Assembly: GCA_963691835.1 (NCBI GenBank)
Contig: OY829383.1
Coordinates: 1,488,001 to 1,552,000 of the forward strand
From: G963691835 sp963691835
GTDB taxonomy: Bacteria > Pseudomonadota > Alphaproteobacteria > Thalassobaculales > Thalassobaculaceae
Direction of reading: 5' to 3'
Length of the DNA: 64,000 bases
How positions within the stretch are numbered: position 1 is the first letter of the stretch; each line of letters begins with the position of its first letter. The position numbers and the translations under genes were made by a program. The notes beneath the pieces were generated by a model. The model did not search any database. It was not told the DNA's origin and saw only the letters and a program-made list of their open reading frames with translations. Below, piece by piece: positions 17,542-27,740 of this stretch.

Positions 17542-19908
17542 ATGTCAGACCTATTCGCTCCAACCGATCCGCCGTCACCACCCGCCACACTTCAGGCGCC
17601 GTATCTCACCGGTTTGAACGAGAGTCAGCGGGAGGCGGTCGAGGCACTGGACGGCCCGCTTCTGGTGCTCGCGGGGGCCGGGACCGGCAAGACCCGGGTT
17701 CTGACGACCCGCCTCAGCCACCTCCTGCGGACCGGCAAGACCAAGCCCTGGAACATTCTGGCCGTCACCTTCACAAACAAGGCGGCCCGGGAGATGCGAG
17801 ACCGGGTGACCGCCGCGGTGGGCCCGGTTGGAGAGCAGGTTTGGCTCGGCACGTTTCACGCCTTGTGCGCCCGCATCCTACGGCGCCATGCGGAGTTGGT
17901 CGGGCTCGAGTCCAACTTCACAATCCTGGATACCGACGACCAGCTCAGACTTCTGAAACAGATCCTTCAGGCGGAAGGCGTCGACGACAAACGCTGGCCC
18001 GCGCGCGTTCTGATGTCGACGATCCAGCGTTGGAAGGATCGGGGTCTCGATCCGGAAAAGGTCGGCACGGACGAGGCTGGCGATTTGGCGGGCGGCAAGC
18101 TTCAGGATCTCTACCGCCAGTACCAGGAACGGCTGCGCATTCAAAACGCGGTCGATTTTGGCGATCTCTTGTTGTTGTGCCTCAAGCTGTTTCAGGAACA
18201 GCCGGAGGTCCTTGCCGAGTATCACCGGCGTTTCACCCACATCCTTGTCGACGAGTACCAGGACACAAACGTCGCCCAATACCTCTGGCTCCGTCTGCTG
18301 GCCCAGGCCCGTCGCAACATCTGCTGTGTGGGGGATGATGACCAGTCGATCTACGGCTGGCGCGGGGCGGAGATCGGCAACATCCTAAGGTTTGAAAGCG
18401 ACTTTCCCGGCGCCAAGGTCGTTCGCCTGGAAGAGAACTACCGGTCAACCTCCCGGATACTCGCCGCCGCGTCCGGGTTGATCGCCCACAATGAAGGCCG
18501 CCTCGGAAAGACACTGTGGACCAAAGGCAATGACGGTGACCCCGTTGTCGTCCGGGGGGTCTGGGACGGCGAGGACGAGGCGAGAGCCGTCGCCGAGGAG
18601 GTGGAGGCGCACCAGCGGCGCGGCACCCCGTTGTCGGAACTCGCGATCCTGGTGCGCGCGGGATTCCAGACCCGGGAGTTCGAGGAGCGGTTTCTGACCC
18701 TCGGCGTGCCCTACCGGGTCGTCGGCGGCGCGCGGTTCTATGAGCGGATGGAGATCCGGGACGCGATCGCCTATCTCCGCGTAATCGCCCAACCCTCCGA
18801 CGATCTGGCTTTCGAGCGCATCCACAACACGCCCGCCCGGGGGATCGGCAAGGTCACCATGCAGGCGGTCCATCACCTCGCCCGGATGGACGGCATCCCG
18901 CTTTTGGAGGCGGCGGCCCGGATCGTGGAGACCGACGAGCTGAAACCAGCGGCGAAGCGGAAGCTTCATGCCCTCGTCGAGGACTTCCGGCGCTGGCGGG
19001 AGGCGGCCCAGGCGGAAGATCACGCCGATCTCTGCCGCATCGTTTTGGATGAGAGCGGATACACCGCAAAGCTGAAAGCAGATAAGTCACCCGAAGCGCC
19101 GGGCCGGCTGGAGAACCTTAAGGAACTTGTCGGCGCGATGGAGGAGTTCGAGAGCCTCCCCGCCTTCCTGGAGCACATCAGCCTGGTGATGGAGAACACT
19201 GAAACCGCTGGCGTGGATCAGGTCACGCTGATGACGCTCCACGCCGCGAAAGGCCTTGAGTTCGACGTTGTGTTCCTGCCCGGTTGGGAGGACGGCATGT
19301 TTCCCAACCAAAGGGCCCTGGACGAGAGTGGAGCCGCTGGTCTCGAAGAAGAACGTCGCCTCGCTTATGTGGGGCTGACCCGCGCCCGGAAGCATGCGGA
19401 GATCAGCTTTGCCGCGAACCGGCGGATACACGGGATGTGGCAGAGTGCGGTGCCCTCTCGCTTCATCTCGGAGATCCCGGAGGCGGTAACAGAAGTGAAG
19501 AGCGAGACCGGTCTATATGCCGACCCGGGCCTAACTCGGTCGCGATGGGCTGACGATCACGATGACTTCACGACCGAGCCAATCGACCAGCCGGTTTTCG
19601 ACCGGGCGCGGGGCTTCGGCGGCGGCGGGTGGTCCGGTGCCGGCTATGGCAGCGGCTCCGACGCGAAACGCGGCCCCGGATACGGCCGGCGGGGCGGACA
19701 ATCGCGGGCCCGGCCACCGTTGATCGACGCCGACGGCTACACCGTCGATCTATCCAAGCCGCCCGCGCATGGCGTGGGGGACCGGGTGTTCCATCAGAAG
19801 TTCGGCATGGGGACGGTCAACGCCGTCGACGGAGACAAACTCGAGATCAGCTTCGATCACGCGGGCGACAAGAAAGTCGTCGCAACCTTCGTGTCCAAAC
19901 CGTCGTGA
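17542..19908 (+). CDS. uvrD: UvrD/Rep/PcrA-type DNA helicase
   Basis: 788 residues, a superfamily 1A helicase that unwinds DNA 3' to 5' in repair and replication restart. The Q-motif region LNESQREAV is followed by the Walker A loop GAGTGKT (45-51), motif Ia TFTNKAAREM, the DEYQDTN Walker B motif, GDDDQSIYGWRGA, EENYRSTSRIL and the late motif LMTLHAAKGLEFDVVF. A Gly-rich linker near residues 690-715 precedes a C-terminal Tudor-like domain (GDRVFHQKFGMGTV...LEISFD), as in PcrA/UvrD, which contacts RNA polymerase. It overlaps prmA by four bases (GTGA). Confidence 0.95.
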   Translation: MSDLFAPTDPPSPPATLQAPYLTGLNESQREAVEALDGPLLVLAGAGTGKTRVLTTRLSHLLRTGKTKPWNILAVTFTNKAAREMRDRVTAAVGPVGEQVWLGTFHALCARILRRHAELVGLESNFTILDTDDQLRLLKQILQAEGVDDKRWPARVLMSTIQRWKDRGLDPEKVGTDEAGDLAGGKLQDLYRQYQERLRIQNAVDFGDLLLLCLKLFQEQPEVLAEYHRRFTHILVDEYQDTNVAQYLWLRLLAQARRNICCVGDDDQSIYGWRGAEIGNILRFESDFPGAKVVRLEENYRSTSRILAAASGLIAHNEGRLGKTLWTKGNDGDPVVVRGVWDGEDEARAVAEEVEAHQRRGTPLSELAILVRAGFQTREFEERFLTLGVPYRVVGGARFYERMEIRDAIAYLRVIAQPSDDLAFERIHNTPARGIGKVTMQAVHHLARMDGIPLLEAAARIVETDELKPAAKRKLHALVEDFRRWREAAQAEDHADLCRIVLDESGYTAKLKADKSPEAPGRLENLKELVGAMEEFESLPAFLEHISLVMENTETAGVDQVTLMTLHAAKGLEFDVVFLPGWEDGMFPNQRALDESGAAGLEEERRLAYVGLTRARKHAEISFAANRRIHGMWQSAVPSRFISEIPEAVTEVKSETGLYADPGLTRSRWADDHDDFTTEPIDQPVFDRARGFGGGGWSGAGYGSGSDAKRGPGYGRRGGQSRARPPLIDADGYTVDLSKPPAHGVGDRVFHQKFGMGTVNAVDGDKLEISFDHAGDKKVVATFVSKPS

Positions 19909-20783
19909 CCGCACCTCCCGGCACACTCTGGCAGATCACCGTCGAGGTTCCCCTGGCGCTGATCGAACCTGCGGACGAGATCCTGTCGGAGCACGGCTAC
20001 GGCATCTCAGCGTTTGAGATCACAAAGACCCTGTGGCGCGTGGAAACGGTGACAGACATGGCACCGGACAAGGGCGCCATCGTCGCCGCCTTGGGGGTTG
20101 CCGCCATGATCGCGGGCGTGCCGGTCCCTGATGTCTCCGTGATCCTGCTGCCTCAAGTCGATTGGCTGGCCGAGAACCGCCGGTCGTTCCCGCCACTCAA
20201 TATTGGCCGGGTCCATGTCCGGGGCTCGCACATTACGGATCATCCGGCACCGGGCCGGATCGATATCCTGTTGGATGCCGCCCAGGCCTTCGGCTCCGGA
20301 ACTCACGCGACCACGTCGGGTTGCCTCAAGATGCTTCAACGCGTGGCCCGGCGATCCCGACCTAGGCGGGTTCTGGACCTAGGGTGCGGTTCCGGCATTC
20401 TTGCGATCGCGGCGGCAAAACTGGTCCCTGCGGCCCAAGTTACAGCGGTGGACATCGATCCCGTTTCCGTCCAGACCGCCGCCGCCAACATGGCAGACAA
20501 CGGCGTTGCCCGCAGGGTGAAAACCGGCGTGTCGATCGGCTACCGGAGTGCGGACGTACGGGGTGCGGACCGCTGGGACCTGGTCATGGCCAACATTCTG
20601 GCGAACCCGCTGATGGCGATGGCGCCGAGCCTCAAGCGCGGGCTGGCGCCGGGCGGCTGCGCCATTCTGTCGGGCCTGACCACGGATCAGGAGGCCCGCG
20701 TGCTGGCCGCCCATCGCATCCAAGGGCTTTACCTTGTCGACAGGATCAGGACGGACGGCTGGTCGACCCTTCTGCTCCGCTGA
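19905..20783 (+). CDS. prmA: Ribosomal protein L11 methyltransferase
   Basis: 292 residues from the GTG at 19905 that overlaps the uvrD stop as GTGA; a longer frame reaches back into uvrD but codes for its shadow. The C-terminal methyltransferase domain has the SAM site VLDLGCGSGILAIAAAKL, the acidic AVDIDP, and NILANPL, the catalytic motif of PrmA. AFGSGTHATTSGCLKML precedes it, as in all PrmA proteins. The N-terminal domain recognises L11. The enzyme trimethylates amino groups of L11 in the cytoplasm. Its 3' end meets the convergent dehydrogenase gene with only three bases between. Confidence 0.93.
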   Translation: MTAPPGTLWQITVEVPLALIEPADEILSEHGYGISAFEITKTLWRVETVTDMAPDKGAIVAALGVAAMIAGVPVPDVSVILLPQVDWLAENRRSFPPLNIGRVHVRGSHITDHPAPGRIDILLDAAQAFGSGTHATTSGCLKMLQRVARRSRPRRVLDLGCGSGILAIAAAKLVPAAQVTAVDIDPVSVQTAAANMADNGVARRVKTGVSIGYRSADVRGADRWDLVMANILANPLMAMAPSLKRGLAPGGCAILSGLTTDQEARVLAAHRIQGLYLVDRIRTDGWSTLLLR

Positions 20784-20786
20784 CTG

Positions 20787-23198
20787 TCAGGTTGCCCGGC
20801 GTCGCATGCGCAGGCCGTCCGGATCGAAAGCGGCACCCAAGGTGACACGACCCGAGTGACGGGTGCCCGCCACATCGACCTCCACGAGAGCCCCTTCGGC
20901 CCGGGCATCTGCCGATGAGAGATCGGCGATCGCGACCGGACGGCCCAACCGGTAGCCGAACGCGGCCGAGGTGGTCTTGCCGACGATCTCGCCATCCAGG
21001 AACACGGGCTCGCTGCCCACCGCATAGACCTCGACCTCATCAAAGACGATTGAGATCATGCGGCTCACACCACCCTGATCAACGCGGCGACGCAGCGCAT
21101 CCCGGCCGATGAAAGGCGTGTCCCATCCAACCGCGAAGTCGAGGCCCGCTTCGATTGGTGAGATGTCCGTGTCCAAGTCATGACCATAGGCAAGGAATCG
21201 CTTCTCGATCCGCATGGACGTCTGGGCAAACAGACCGGCGGGTGACGCGCCCGCTGCTATGAGCCGGTCATAGAGGTTCGGCGCGTCAGTGGCCGCGCAA
21301 GTGATCTCCCACCCAGCCTCCCCCACATAGGAGAGACGCATGGCGGTCACCGGGATGTTCCCGATCTCCGTGGACCCAACACGGAAATAGCCCAGTTCGT
21401 TGAGGTCCCCGCCGCCGACTTCGGTGGCAATCCGCGCCGCGTCCGGCCCCATCAGGCCGAGCACGGCGTAGTCATCGGTCACATCCTCGAGCGTCACGTC
21501 TTCCGCAGGATCGAGGTGACGGCTGAGCCAGGCCATGTCCCGGCGGCGGGCGGTGGTCCCGACAAACAGCCGATAGTGATCGTCGGCAAGGCGTGCCGCG
21601 GTCAGATCACTCTCCATCCCGCCCCGCTCGTTGAGCATCGCGGTATAGATCGCCCGGCCCGCGGGACGATCCATCCGGTTGGCGCAGACCCGATCGAGAA
21701 AGGCCGCAGATCCAGACCCCCGAACATCGATTTTGCCGAAGGTGGACTGGTCGAAAATGGCCGCACCTTCATGAGCCACCCCGACTTCACGGGCGACGGC
21801 GTCAAACCAGGCGGGTTTTCCAAAGGTGAGGGTGGGTTCACCTTCAGAATTGAAATACATCGGTCTTTCGATGCCATAGAACTGACCCATCCAAGCCTTT
21901 GCGGCTGTCCAGCGGTCATGAAGCGGTGTCGTCCTGAGCGACCGGGCCGTGGCCCACTGCCGACCCGGAAAGGCGATCTCGTAGTGTTTTCCCAACACTT
22001 CCGGGACGCGTGCCGTCAGCGCCTCGGCGGAGTTGAAAACATCCGGGAACCGCTTGGGATCGGACTCGTGCAGATCCACCGGCGTGTGACCATGAACCAG
22101 GGCGTGAGCCAAGGCCATTCCCGCGCCGCCGCCAGTCGCCACACCAACGGAGTTCATGCCGCACCCCAGGAAAAGGCCCCGCGTCTCAGCCGTCTCTCCG
22201 AGCAGGAAAGAACCGTCGGGCGTGAAACTCTCCGGCCCATTCAGCAGCGTCTTCACCTCGGCGGTCTCCAACGCGGGAAGCCGGTGGAGCGCGTTCAACA
22301 TCATGGGCTCGAAATGGTCCCAGTCCTCCGGCAAAAGCTGAAACGCGAAGTCGTGGCCGAGAACCGCCGGGTCGATCGGCTTGCCCATGGGCTCGAAGCA
22401 CCCGACGAGGAGGCCCCCGGAATCGTCCCGGATGTAGAGGTGGCTGTCGTGATCTGCCAGGGTTGGCAGATTGCCCTGGATGCCATCGATCGGCTTGGTC
22501 AGCAGATAGAAGTGCTCGCACGGCCAGACCGGGACCGCTGCGCCGCCAAGGGCGGCCATTTCCCGGCTCCAAAGGCCGGTGCAGATCGCAATCGCGTCGC
22601 ACCGGATCTCTCCGCGATCGGTCTCTACCCCGACCACCCTGCCGTCCCGGGTCAGGATGCCGCTGACGCCCGCATCCTCGAAGATCTTCGCACCCCGGCT
22701 TCTGGCCCCCTTCACCAAGGCAGCGCAAAGGTCGGACGGGGAAACACGCCCATCATCGGGCGACCATACGGCCCCAATCACGTCGTCGGTGTTCATCAGG
22801 GGCCACCGTTCCTTGGCCTCCGCCGTCGAGATCGAACTGGCCTCGACCCCGAAGAGCCCAGCCAGAGCCTCCTGGCGGCGAATATGGGCCAAGCGCTCCT
22901 CATTCGTTGCGATGGATAGCGAGCCCTTGTTGATCCATCCCGTCGCCTGACCCGTCTCCTCCTCGAGCCGCGTGTAGAGCGAGATCGAATACTTGATCAG
23001 GTCGGTCAGGTTCCGTGTGGACCGGAGCGCACGGACCTGAGCTGCCGAGTGCCATGTGGTGCCGGAGGTCAGCTTGTTCCGCTCCAACAGAACCGCGTCG
23101 GTCACGCCGAGATCAGCCAGATGGTAGAGGGTAGAACAGCCCATCACCCCGCCGCCGATAACGACAACGGATGCGTGGCTTGGAAAGTCGGCGGCCAT
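20787..23198 (-). CDS. FAD-dependent dimethylglycine/sarcosine dehydrogenase-like protein
   Basis: 803 residues, ATG with GAGG six bases upstream. The N-terminal DAO domain has VVVIGGGVMGCSTLYHLADLG, with the FAD dinucleotide motif at 15-20, and HSAAQVR close to the site where related enzymes bind flavin covalently. A FAO_M linker (HYEIAFPGRQWATARSLR) follows, and the C-terminal half is a GcvT-type folate-binding aminomethyltransferase domain (FDQSTFGKIDVRGSGSAAFLD, MRIEKRFLAYGHDLD). Such enzymes demethylate dimethylglycine or sarcosine, passing formaldehyde units to tetrahydrofolate. It stands alone on the minus strand. Confidence 0.9.
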   Translation of the reverse strand: MAADFPSHASVVVIGGGVMGCSTLYHLADLGVTDAVLLERNKLTSGTTWHSAAQVRALRSTRNLTDLIKYSISLYTRLEEETGQATGWINKGSLSIATNEERLAHIRRQEALAGLFGVEASSISTAEAKERWPLMNTDDVIGAVWSPDDGRVSPSDLCAALVKGARSRGAKIFEDAGVSGILTRDGRVVGVETDRGEIRCDAIAICTGLWSREMAALGGAAVPVWPCEHFYLLTKPIDGIQGNLPTLADHDSHLYIRDDSGGLLVGCFEPMGKPIDPAVLGHDFAFQLLPEDWDHFEPMMLNALHRLPALETAEVKTLLNGPESFTPDGSFLLGETAETRGLFLGCGMNSVGVATGGGAGMALAHALVHGHTPVDLHESDPKRFPDVFNSAEALTARVPEVLGKHYEIAFPGRQWATARSLRTTPLHDRWTAAKAWMGQFYGIERPMYFNSEGEPTLTFGKPAWFDAVAREVGVAHEGAAIFDQSTFGKIDVRGSGSAAFLDRVCANRMDRPAGRAIYTAMLNERGGMESDLTAARLADDHYRLFVGTTARRRDMAWLSRHLDPAEDVTLEDVTDDYAVLGLMGPDAARIATEVGGGDLNELGYFRVGSTEIGNIPVTAMRLSYVGEAGWEITCAATDAPNLYDRLIAAGASPAGLFAQTSMRIEKRFLAYGHDLDTDISPIEAGLDFAVGWDTPFIGRDALRRRVDQGGVSRMISIVFDEVEVYAVGSEPVFLDGEIVGKTTSAAFGYRLGRPVAIADLSSADARAEGALVEVDVAGTRHSGRVTLGAAFDPDGLRMRRRAT

Positions 23199-23371
23199 AG
23201 TGGACCTCTGTCGGTGGGGAAGCAGGCGGTGTGCGCTGAATGAGGAGACTAGACCTCCCCGACAAGCGCGTTCTTCCGAACTCGACCGTTTTGGCCATCG
23301 ACGCGACAGCCTTGGCAGGCAATCGCCTGCTCCTTACGGTTCGAAGAAAACGCAGTTGGGGGGATCTTCGG

Positions 23372-25030
23372 ATGGTCGGGAGCGTTATGGCTCATTGGCC
23401 GAGGGCAGCAGCGTCACAAAGGCGGCTTGAAGCCGTTCTGGACGACCGGGTCGTCACCTGCTTCCGGGACCGGCCGAAGAACCTGCACGCACTGCTGGTC
23501 GGTGCTGTCGCCCGCAATCCCAAGGGTGAAGCTGTGGTCGAGGCCGGGCACCCACCCGAAGGTGAGAGGGCGGGTCGGCGCCTGCTCTACCGGGAACTCG
23601 GCCCCCTGGTCGACCGTGCGGCGCGAAATCTTCTCGACCTTGGGATTGATGCGGGGGACCGCGTCGCCCTGCTTCTGTCAAACCGGCTTGAGTTCCTGGT
23701 GGCGTTGCTTGCAGCAAATCGGATCGGCGCGATCACCGTGCCGCTCAACATGCGGGAGCGGCGGCCGGGCCTCCGGTATCTCTTGAATGATTGCGGGGCG
23801 AAGGCCCTTGTCTTTGAAGCGCCGGTCCTGGATGAGGTGCCGCCGACAGAAGAGATCCCATCTCTCAAGGTTATGATCACCGTGGGCGGCCTTCTGCCGG
23901 GAACTGTCCCCTTCGATGATCTTCTGGTGGCGTCCGACACCCTCCTTCCCCCCCTCATCGACGACGAGGAAGCGACAGCCGTGATCCTTTACACCTCCGG
24001 CACGACGGGGGAGCCCAAGGGTGCGATGCTGAGCCATCTCGCCTTCGCCCACTCGGCCCTCCACTATCAGTACTGCTTCGACTTCGGACCGGGAGACCGG
24101 ACGGTCCTCGTCGTCCCGGCCAGCCACATCACGGGGCTGATGGGCATGGTGATCGCGCTGCTTCGGGCCGCGGGCACCGTCGTGATGTTGCCGAAGTTCG
24201 AGGTGGAAAGCTTCCTGACGACAGCGGCGGAGGAGCGCATCACCCACACCATCATGGTGCCCGCGATGTACGCGCTGTGCCTGATGCGGGCGGATCTCTC
24301 GGCCTATGACCTGAGCGCTTGGCGCCTGGGCGTTTATGGCGGCGCCCCAATGCCCGAAGCCACCATTGACGGCTTGGCCGAAGCCCTTCCCGATCTCCAG
24401 CTCTGCAATGCCTACGGGGCGACGGAGACCTGCTCTCCCGTAACGATCACGCCGCCTGGGCTCGGGCGGGAGACGGCGGACAGTGTGGGACAACTGGTGC
24501 CATGCGGCGAGGTCGCGATCATGGACGATGACGGCCGGGAGGTGCCGCTTGGTGAGGCTGGGGAGGTCTGGATCAAGGGGCCGATGCTCGCAAGCGGCTA
24601 TTGGCGGAAACCGGATGCGAGCAAGGCAGCGTTCGTCGGCGGGTACTGGCGGTCCGGGGATATCGGCTCTCTCGACGAAGACGGCTGGCTGCGCGTCTTC
24701 GACCGGAAGAAGGACATGATCAACCGGGCGGGCTACAAGATCTACTCGGCGGAAGTGGAGAACGTGCTGACCTATCACGACGCCATCGGCGAAGCCGCCG
24801 TTATCCCGGACCCGGACCCGGTCCTGGGAGAGCGCGTCCACGCGGTGATCGTCCCCTCAGGAGAGGCGGTCGACGCCGAAGAAATCCGCGCCTTCTGCGC
24901 CGAGCGGCTGGCGGACTACAAAGTGCCGGAACGCATCACCGTCTCACCCGACCCGCTCCCCCGCAACGCCAACGGCAAGATGCAGAAGCGGGTCCTGGTC
25001 GCGCGTTTCGGCAGCCCGGAAACGGTCTGA
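23372..25030 (+). CDS. AMP-binding acyl-CoA ligase/synthetase
   Basis: About 552 residues from the ATG at 23372, chosen because GGGGGGA lies seven bases upstream; a frame to 23240 adds 44 residues without family character, and an ATG at 23387 is also possible. The adenylate-forming signature YTSGTTGEPKG is present, followed by NAYGATETCS, the YWRSGDIGSLDEDGWLRVFDR core 5/7 block and the C-terminal lysine motif PRNANGKMQKR. It activates a carboxylic acid with ATP and CoA. The acid is unknown. It may be cotranscribed with the hydantoinase B gene 82 bases downstream. Confidence 0.9.
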   Translation: MVGSVMAHWPRAAASQRRLEAVLDDRVVTCFRDRPKNLHALLVGAVARNPKGEAVVEAGHPPEGERAGRRLLYRELGPLVDRAARNLLDLGIDAGDRVALLLSNRLEFLVALLAANRIGAITVPLNMRERRPGLRYLLNDCGAKALVFEAPVLDEVPPTEEIPSLKVMITVGGLLPGTVPFDDLLVASDTLLPPLIDDEEATAVILYTSGTTGEPKGAMLSHLAFAHSALHYQYCFDFGPGDRTVLVVPASHITGLMGMVIALLRAAGTVVMLPKFEVESFLTTAAEERITHTIMVPAMYALCLMRADLSAYDLSAWRLGVYGGAPMPEATIDGLAEALPDLQLCNAYGATETCSPVTITPPGLGRETADSVGQLVPCGEVAIMDDDGREVPLGEAGEVWIKGPMLASGYWRKPDASKAAFVGGYWRSGDIGSLDEDGWLRVFDRKKDMINRAGYKIYSAEVENVLTYHDAIGEAAVIPDPDPVLGERVHAVIVPSGEAVDAEEIRAFCAERLADYKVPERITVSPDPLPRNANGKMQKRVLVARFGSPETV

Positions 25031-25112
25031 GAGATCACCTCCATGCTTGGCCCGGTGCCGCCGGTGATCGTAGGCTCTCAGCCCACCACAGCCTCCGACC
25101 GGAGACGCGCCC

Positions 25113-26750
25113 ATGGCGACGATCGACCCAATCCAGCTTGAAGTGATCCGCAACGCGCTCGTCTCGGCGGCGGAAGAGATGAGCGTGACAATCTGGCGGA
25201 CAAGCCGGTCACCGGTGGTGCGCGATATCCTCGACTACTCGACCTGTGTGTTCGACGCCGACGGTCATAGCGTGGCGCAGGCGGCCCGGATGCCAGTACA
25301 TCTCAATTCCATGGCCGCCTGCCTGCGCGACATTCTCGCCGGCCCCATTCCGCTTGAGAGTTGGCGGGACGGCGATGTGATCATGACCAATGATCCCTAC
25401 AGCGGCGGCCAACACATCCCGGACATCCAAACCTTCAAACCGGTGTTTCTGGACGGCCGCCGGATCGCCATTGCAGGCGTGCTTGTCCACCATTTGGATC
25501 TCGGCGGCGGCGCGCCGGGCAGCTATTACGCCGGGGCGACGGAGGTCTACCAGGAAGGCTTCCGGGTGCCGCCGATCAAGCTGGTCGACGGCGGCGTGCG
25601 GAACGACGCGCTGATCCAGACGATGCTCCGCAACAGCCGGGAGCCGGAGAATGTCGGCGGCGACTTCGCCTCGCAGCTTGCGGCCCTGGAGACCGGGGCC
25701 GAGACACTGCGGCGGATTGGGCGACGGTATGGGCCGGATGCGTTGGCGCAGGCCTGCACCCAGATTCAGGACCAGTCGGAGCGGGCCATGCGCGGGGCCA
25801 TCGCCGACATCCCGGATGGGGAGTACGTCTTCGAGGATTTCGTCGACGACGACGGGATCGAACTTGACCGCCCGCTCCGCATCCACGCGCGGCTGGTGGT
25901 GGCGGGTGACGGGATCGAGGTCGATCTCTCCGGTTCCAGCGAGCAGGCGAAGGGGCCGGTCAACTGCACCCTCAACATGTCCGATTCCGCGGTGGTGTGC
26001 GGGGTGATGATGGCGCTCGGCCGGGACATCCCCGCCAATGCGGGTTGCTACCGGCCGATCCGGATCACGGCACCCGAGGGACTGTGCGTCAACGCCCGCT
26101 CCCCCGCCCCCGTCGCGAACCGCATGGCTGTGGGGCACCGGGTGGTGACCACCGTCATCGGCGCCTTCGCCACCGCCCTCCCCGGCAAGATCCCCGCCGC
26201 GTACTACGGGGTTAGCTACGTCTACGCCTTCAACGCCCATGAAGCGGATGGCAGCCGCCGGGTCTACTTCGATCTTGAGGTCGGGGGCTGGGGCGCGCAT
26301 CCGGACGAGGATGGGGCGAACGCCTTCTCCTGCGGCTTCCACAACATCGCCAACGCACCTGTTGAGATGATCGAGAACGGCTATCCGGTGACCTTCCAGA
26401 CCTACGGCCTGGCGGAGGGCACGGGCGGGGCGGGTCACACGCGCGGGGGCCTGGGGCTCCGGCGGTCGTTCCGGGTCGACTGTCCGGCGGGCACGTTCGC
26501 AGCCAATCTCGACCGGTTCAAGTTCGCCCCCTGGGGAACGGACGGCGGGGAGCCCGGAGCGAAAGGCCGCCTGACGCTGACCCGGGACGGGGCCAAGACG
26601 GATCTTCACTCGAAGGTCTCAAACCTGGAGATCCGCCAAGGCGACGTGCTCACGCTTCAAACATCAGGCGGCGGCGGTCACGGGGATCCTGCCACACGCC
26701 CGGCCGCCGCCATCGCCGAAGACGCGGCCGACGGCTACACCCGGGGCTGA
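25113..26750 (+). CDS. Lone hydantoinase B / 5-oxoprolinase beta-type protein
   Basis: 545 residues, ATG with GGAG nine bases upstream. It is a full-length HyuB homologue: start DPIQLEVIRNALVSAAEEM, then GDVIMTNDPYSGGQHIPDI, HHLDLGGGAPGSYYAGATE and the late TGGAGHTRGGLGLRRSF block. It differs clearly from the HyuB at 11279-12961 and has no HyuA next to it. The upstream neighbour is an acyl-CoA ligase on the same strand. An unpaired HyuA lies at 53985-56045, so the two could partner in trans; that is speculation. The substrate is unknown. Confidence 0.9.
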   Translation: MATIDPIQLEVIRNALVSAAEEMSVTIWRTSRSPVVRDILDYSTCVFDADGHSVAQAARMPVHLNSMAACLRDILAGPIPLESWRDGDVIMTNDPYSGGQHIPDIQTFKPVFLDGRRIAIAGVLVHHLDLGGGAPGSYYAGATEVYQEGFRVPPIKLVDGGVRNDALIQTMLRNSREPENVGGDFASQLAALETGAETLRRIGRRYGPDALAQACTQIQDQSERAMRGAIADIPDGEYVFEDFVDDDGIELDRPLRIHARLVVAGDGIEVDLSGSSEQAKGPVNCTLNMSDSAVVCGVMMALGRDIPANAGCYRPIRITAPEGLCVNARSPAPVANRMAVGHRVVTTVIGAFATALPGKIPAAYYGVSYVYAFNAHEADGSRRVYFDLEVGGWGAHPDEDGANAFSCGFHNIANAPVEMIENGYPVTFQTYGLAEGTGGAGHTRGGLGLRRSFRVDCPAGTFAANLDRFKFAPWGTDGGEPGAKGRLTLTRDGAKTDLHSKVSNLEIRQGDVLTLQTSGGGGHGDPATRPAAAIAEDAADGYTRG

Positions 26751-27140
26751 CGCCGAGCGCGGCGACTATGGGATAGACTTGGAACGAAGCTTGTCGCCGG
26801 AAGACTCGACGACAATCACCCCTATTTACACATCAGAAAATACTATCCATACTAGATTTTATGGATCTGCAGGGGCTCGCGAATAATCAAAACATCGCGC
26901 CACCGCCCGTATGGATGACGGGATGCTGGCAGATCCTGAGCGGTTGGGACGGCGGGGCCGGGCGCACCGCTCCGACAGCAGAAACGCCGGCCAGCGGCCA
27001 GGCGATTTTCAATCTTAAAGCGGTAGCCGCTGGCGGCGGCATAACCGGATCTTGGCAGGCTGAGATGCGCCCAGAGAGCGCGCATCACCCGCCCCCGCAA
27101 CCAGGTCAGGCGCGGCAACCACCGCAGCCGACCCGACGCA
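26751..27140. other. Intergenic stretch at the left border of a lower-GC insert
   Basis: Base composition drops sharply here. An AT-rich segment (26815-26890) contains a perfect hairpin, ATCCATA/TATGGAT (arms 26845-26851 and 26860-26866), which could be a terminator or border structure. A GC-rich part (26900-27130) follows, with frames on both strands (for example 26852-27175 minus). None of these has a recognisable family or ribosome site, and they may be remnants. A promoter for the muramidase gene must lie in this stretch, but I cannot place it. Confidence 0.4.
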
Positions 27141-27740
27141 ATGGTGACTGCGATGAACATCGACTGGCAATTCATAACAAGACTCGAAGGTGGACAGAAA
27201 CTAACTGCATATGTTCCCGGTCGCGGAAGCTTGAGCGATTCCGGTGTTACTGTCGCAACTGGATTTGACTTGGGTCAGAGGAACCTGGGCGATCTCAAGC
27301 GAATCAAATTGGACGGATCGATAGTCAGTCAATTGGTGCCATACCTAGGTGTGAAAGGCATGGCAGCACAAAGACTTTTAGATCGGAATGTTAAACCATT
27401 GAAAATACTGCCGCACGAAGCAGATCAGATAGACAAAAAAGAAATGGCCTACTTTAAGGGAGATATCAGCAAGAAATATAATATGTCCATAAGTTCAATC
27501 CCAAACTCAAAGCAATTTTCTAAGCTATCTAGGGAGACTCAGACCGTGATTGCCTCAGTTGCCTGGCAGTATGGGACTGACCTAAAGAAAGCAACCCCTA
27601 GATTTTGGGGATATGTGACAAAACAAGACTGGCTCGGAGCTTATAAAGAGCTCATGAATTTTGGCGACGCACATGCCAGTCGCCGCCAAGCCGAAGCACG
27701 ATATCTCAAAAGATGGCTTGATGCACAACGGGGGCCTTGA
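27141..27740 (+). CDS. Pesticin-like muramidase (lysozyme-fold)
   Basis: 199 residues from the ATG at 27141 (or 195 from the ATG at 27153; neither has a strong ribosome site). It matches the pesticin C-terminal/T4-lysozyme-like muramidase fold: RLEGG with the likely catalytic Glu16, then SGVTVATGFDLGQR containing Thr37 and Asp43. The Thr-x5-Asp spacing equals that recalled for pesticin. VPYLGVKGMAAQRLL and IASVAWQYG are further family blocks. There is no signal peptide, so it must be exported another way, released by lysis, or injected. GC content is far below its neighbours (33-45% in sampled lines), indicating transfer. Its stop overlaps the next gene by one base. Confidence 0.85.
   Translation: MVTAMNIDWQFITRLEGGQKLTAYVPGRGSLSDSGVTVATGFDLGQRNLGDLKRIKLDGSIVSQLVPYLGVKGMAAQRLLDRNVKPLKILPHEADQIDKKEMAYFKGDISKKYNMSISSIPNSKQFSKLSRETQTVIASVAWQYGTDLKKATPRFWGYVTKQDWLGAYKELMNFGDAHASRRQAEARYLKRWLDAQRGP

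Noticed and set aside
26852..27175. Minus-strand frame at the left border of the lower-GC insert, possibly a transposase remnant
   Set aside because: No transposase motif (DDE or HTH) and no terminal inverted repeats or target duplication could be found by eye.
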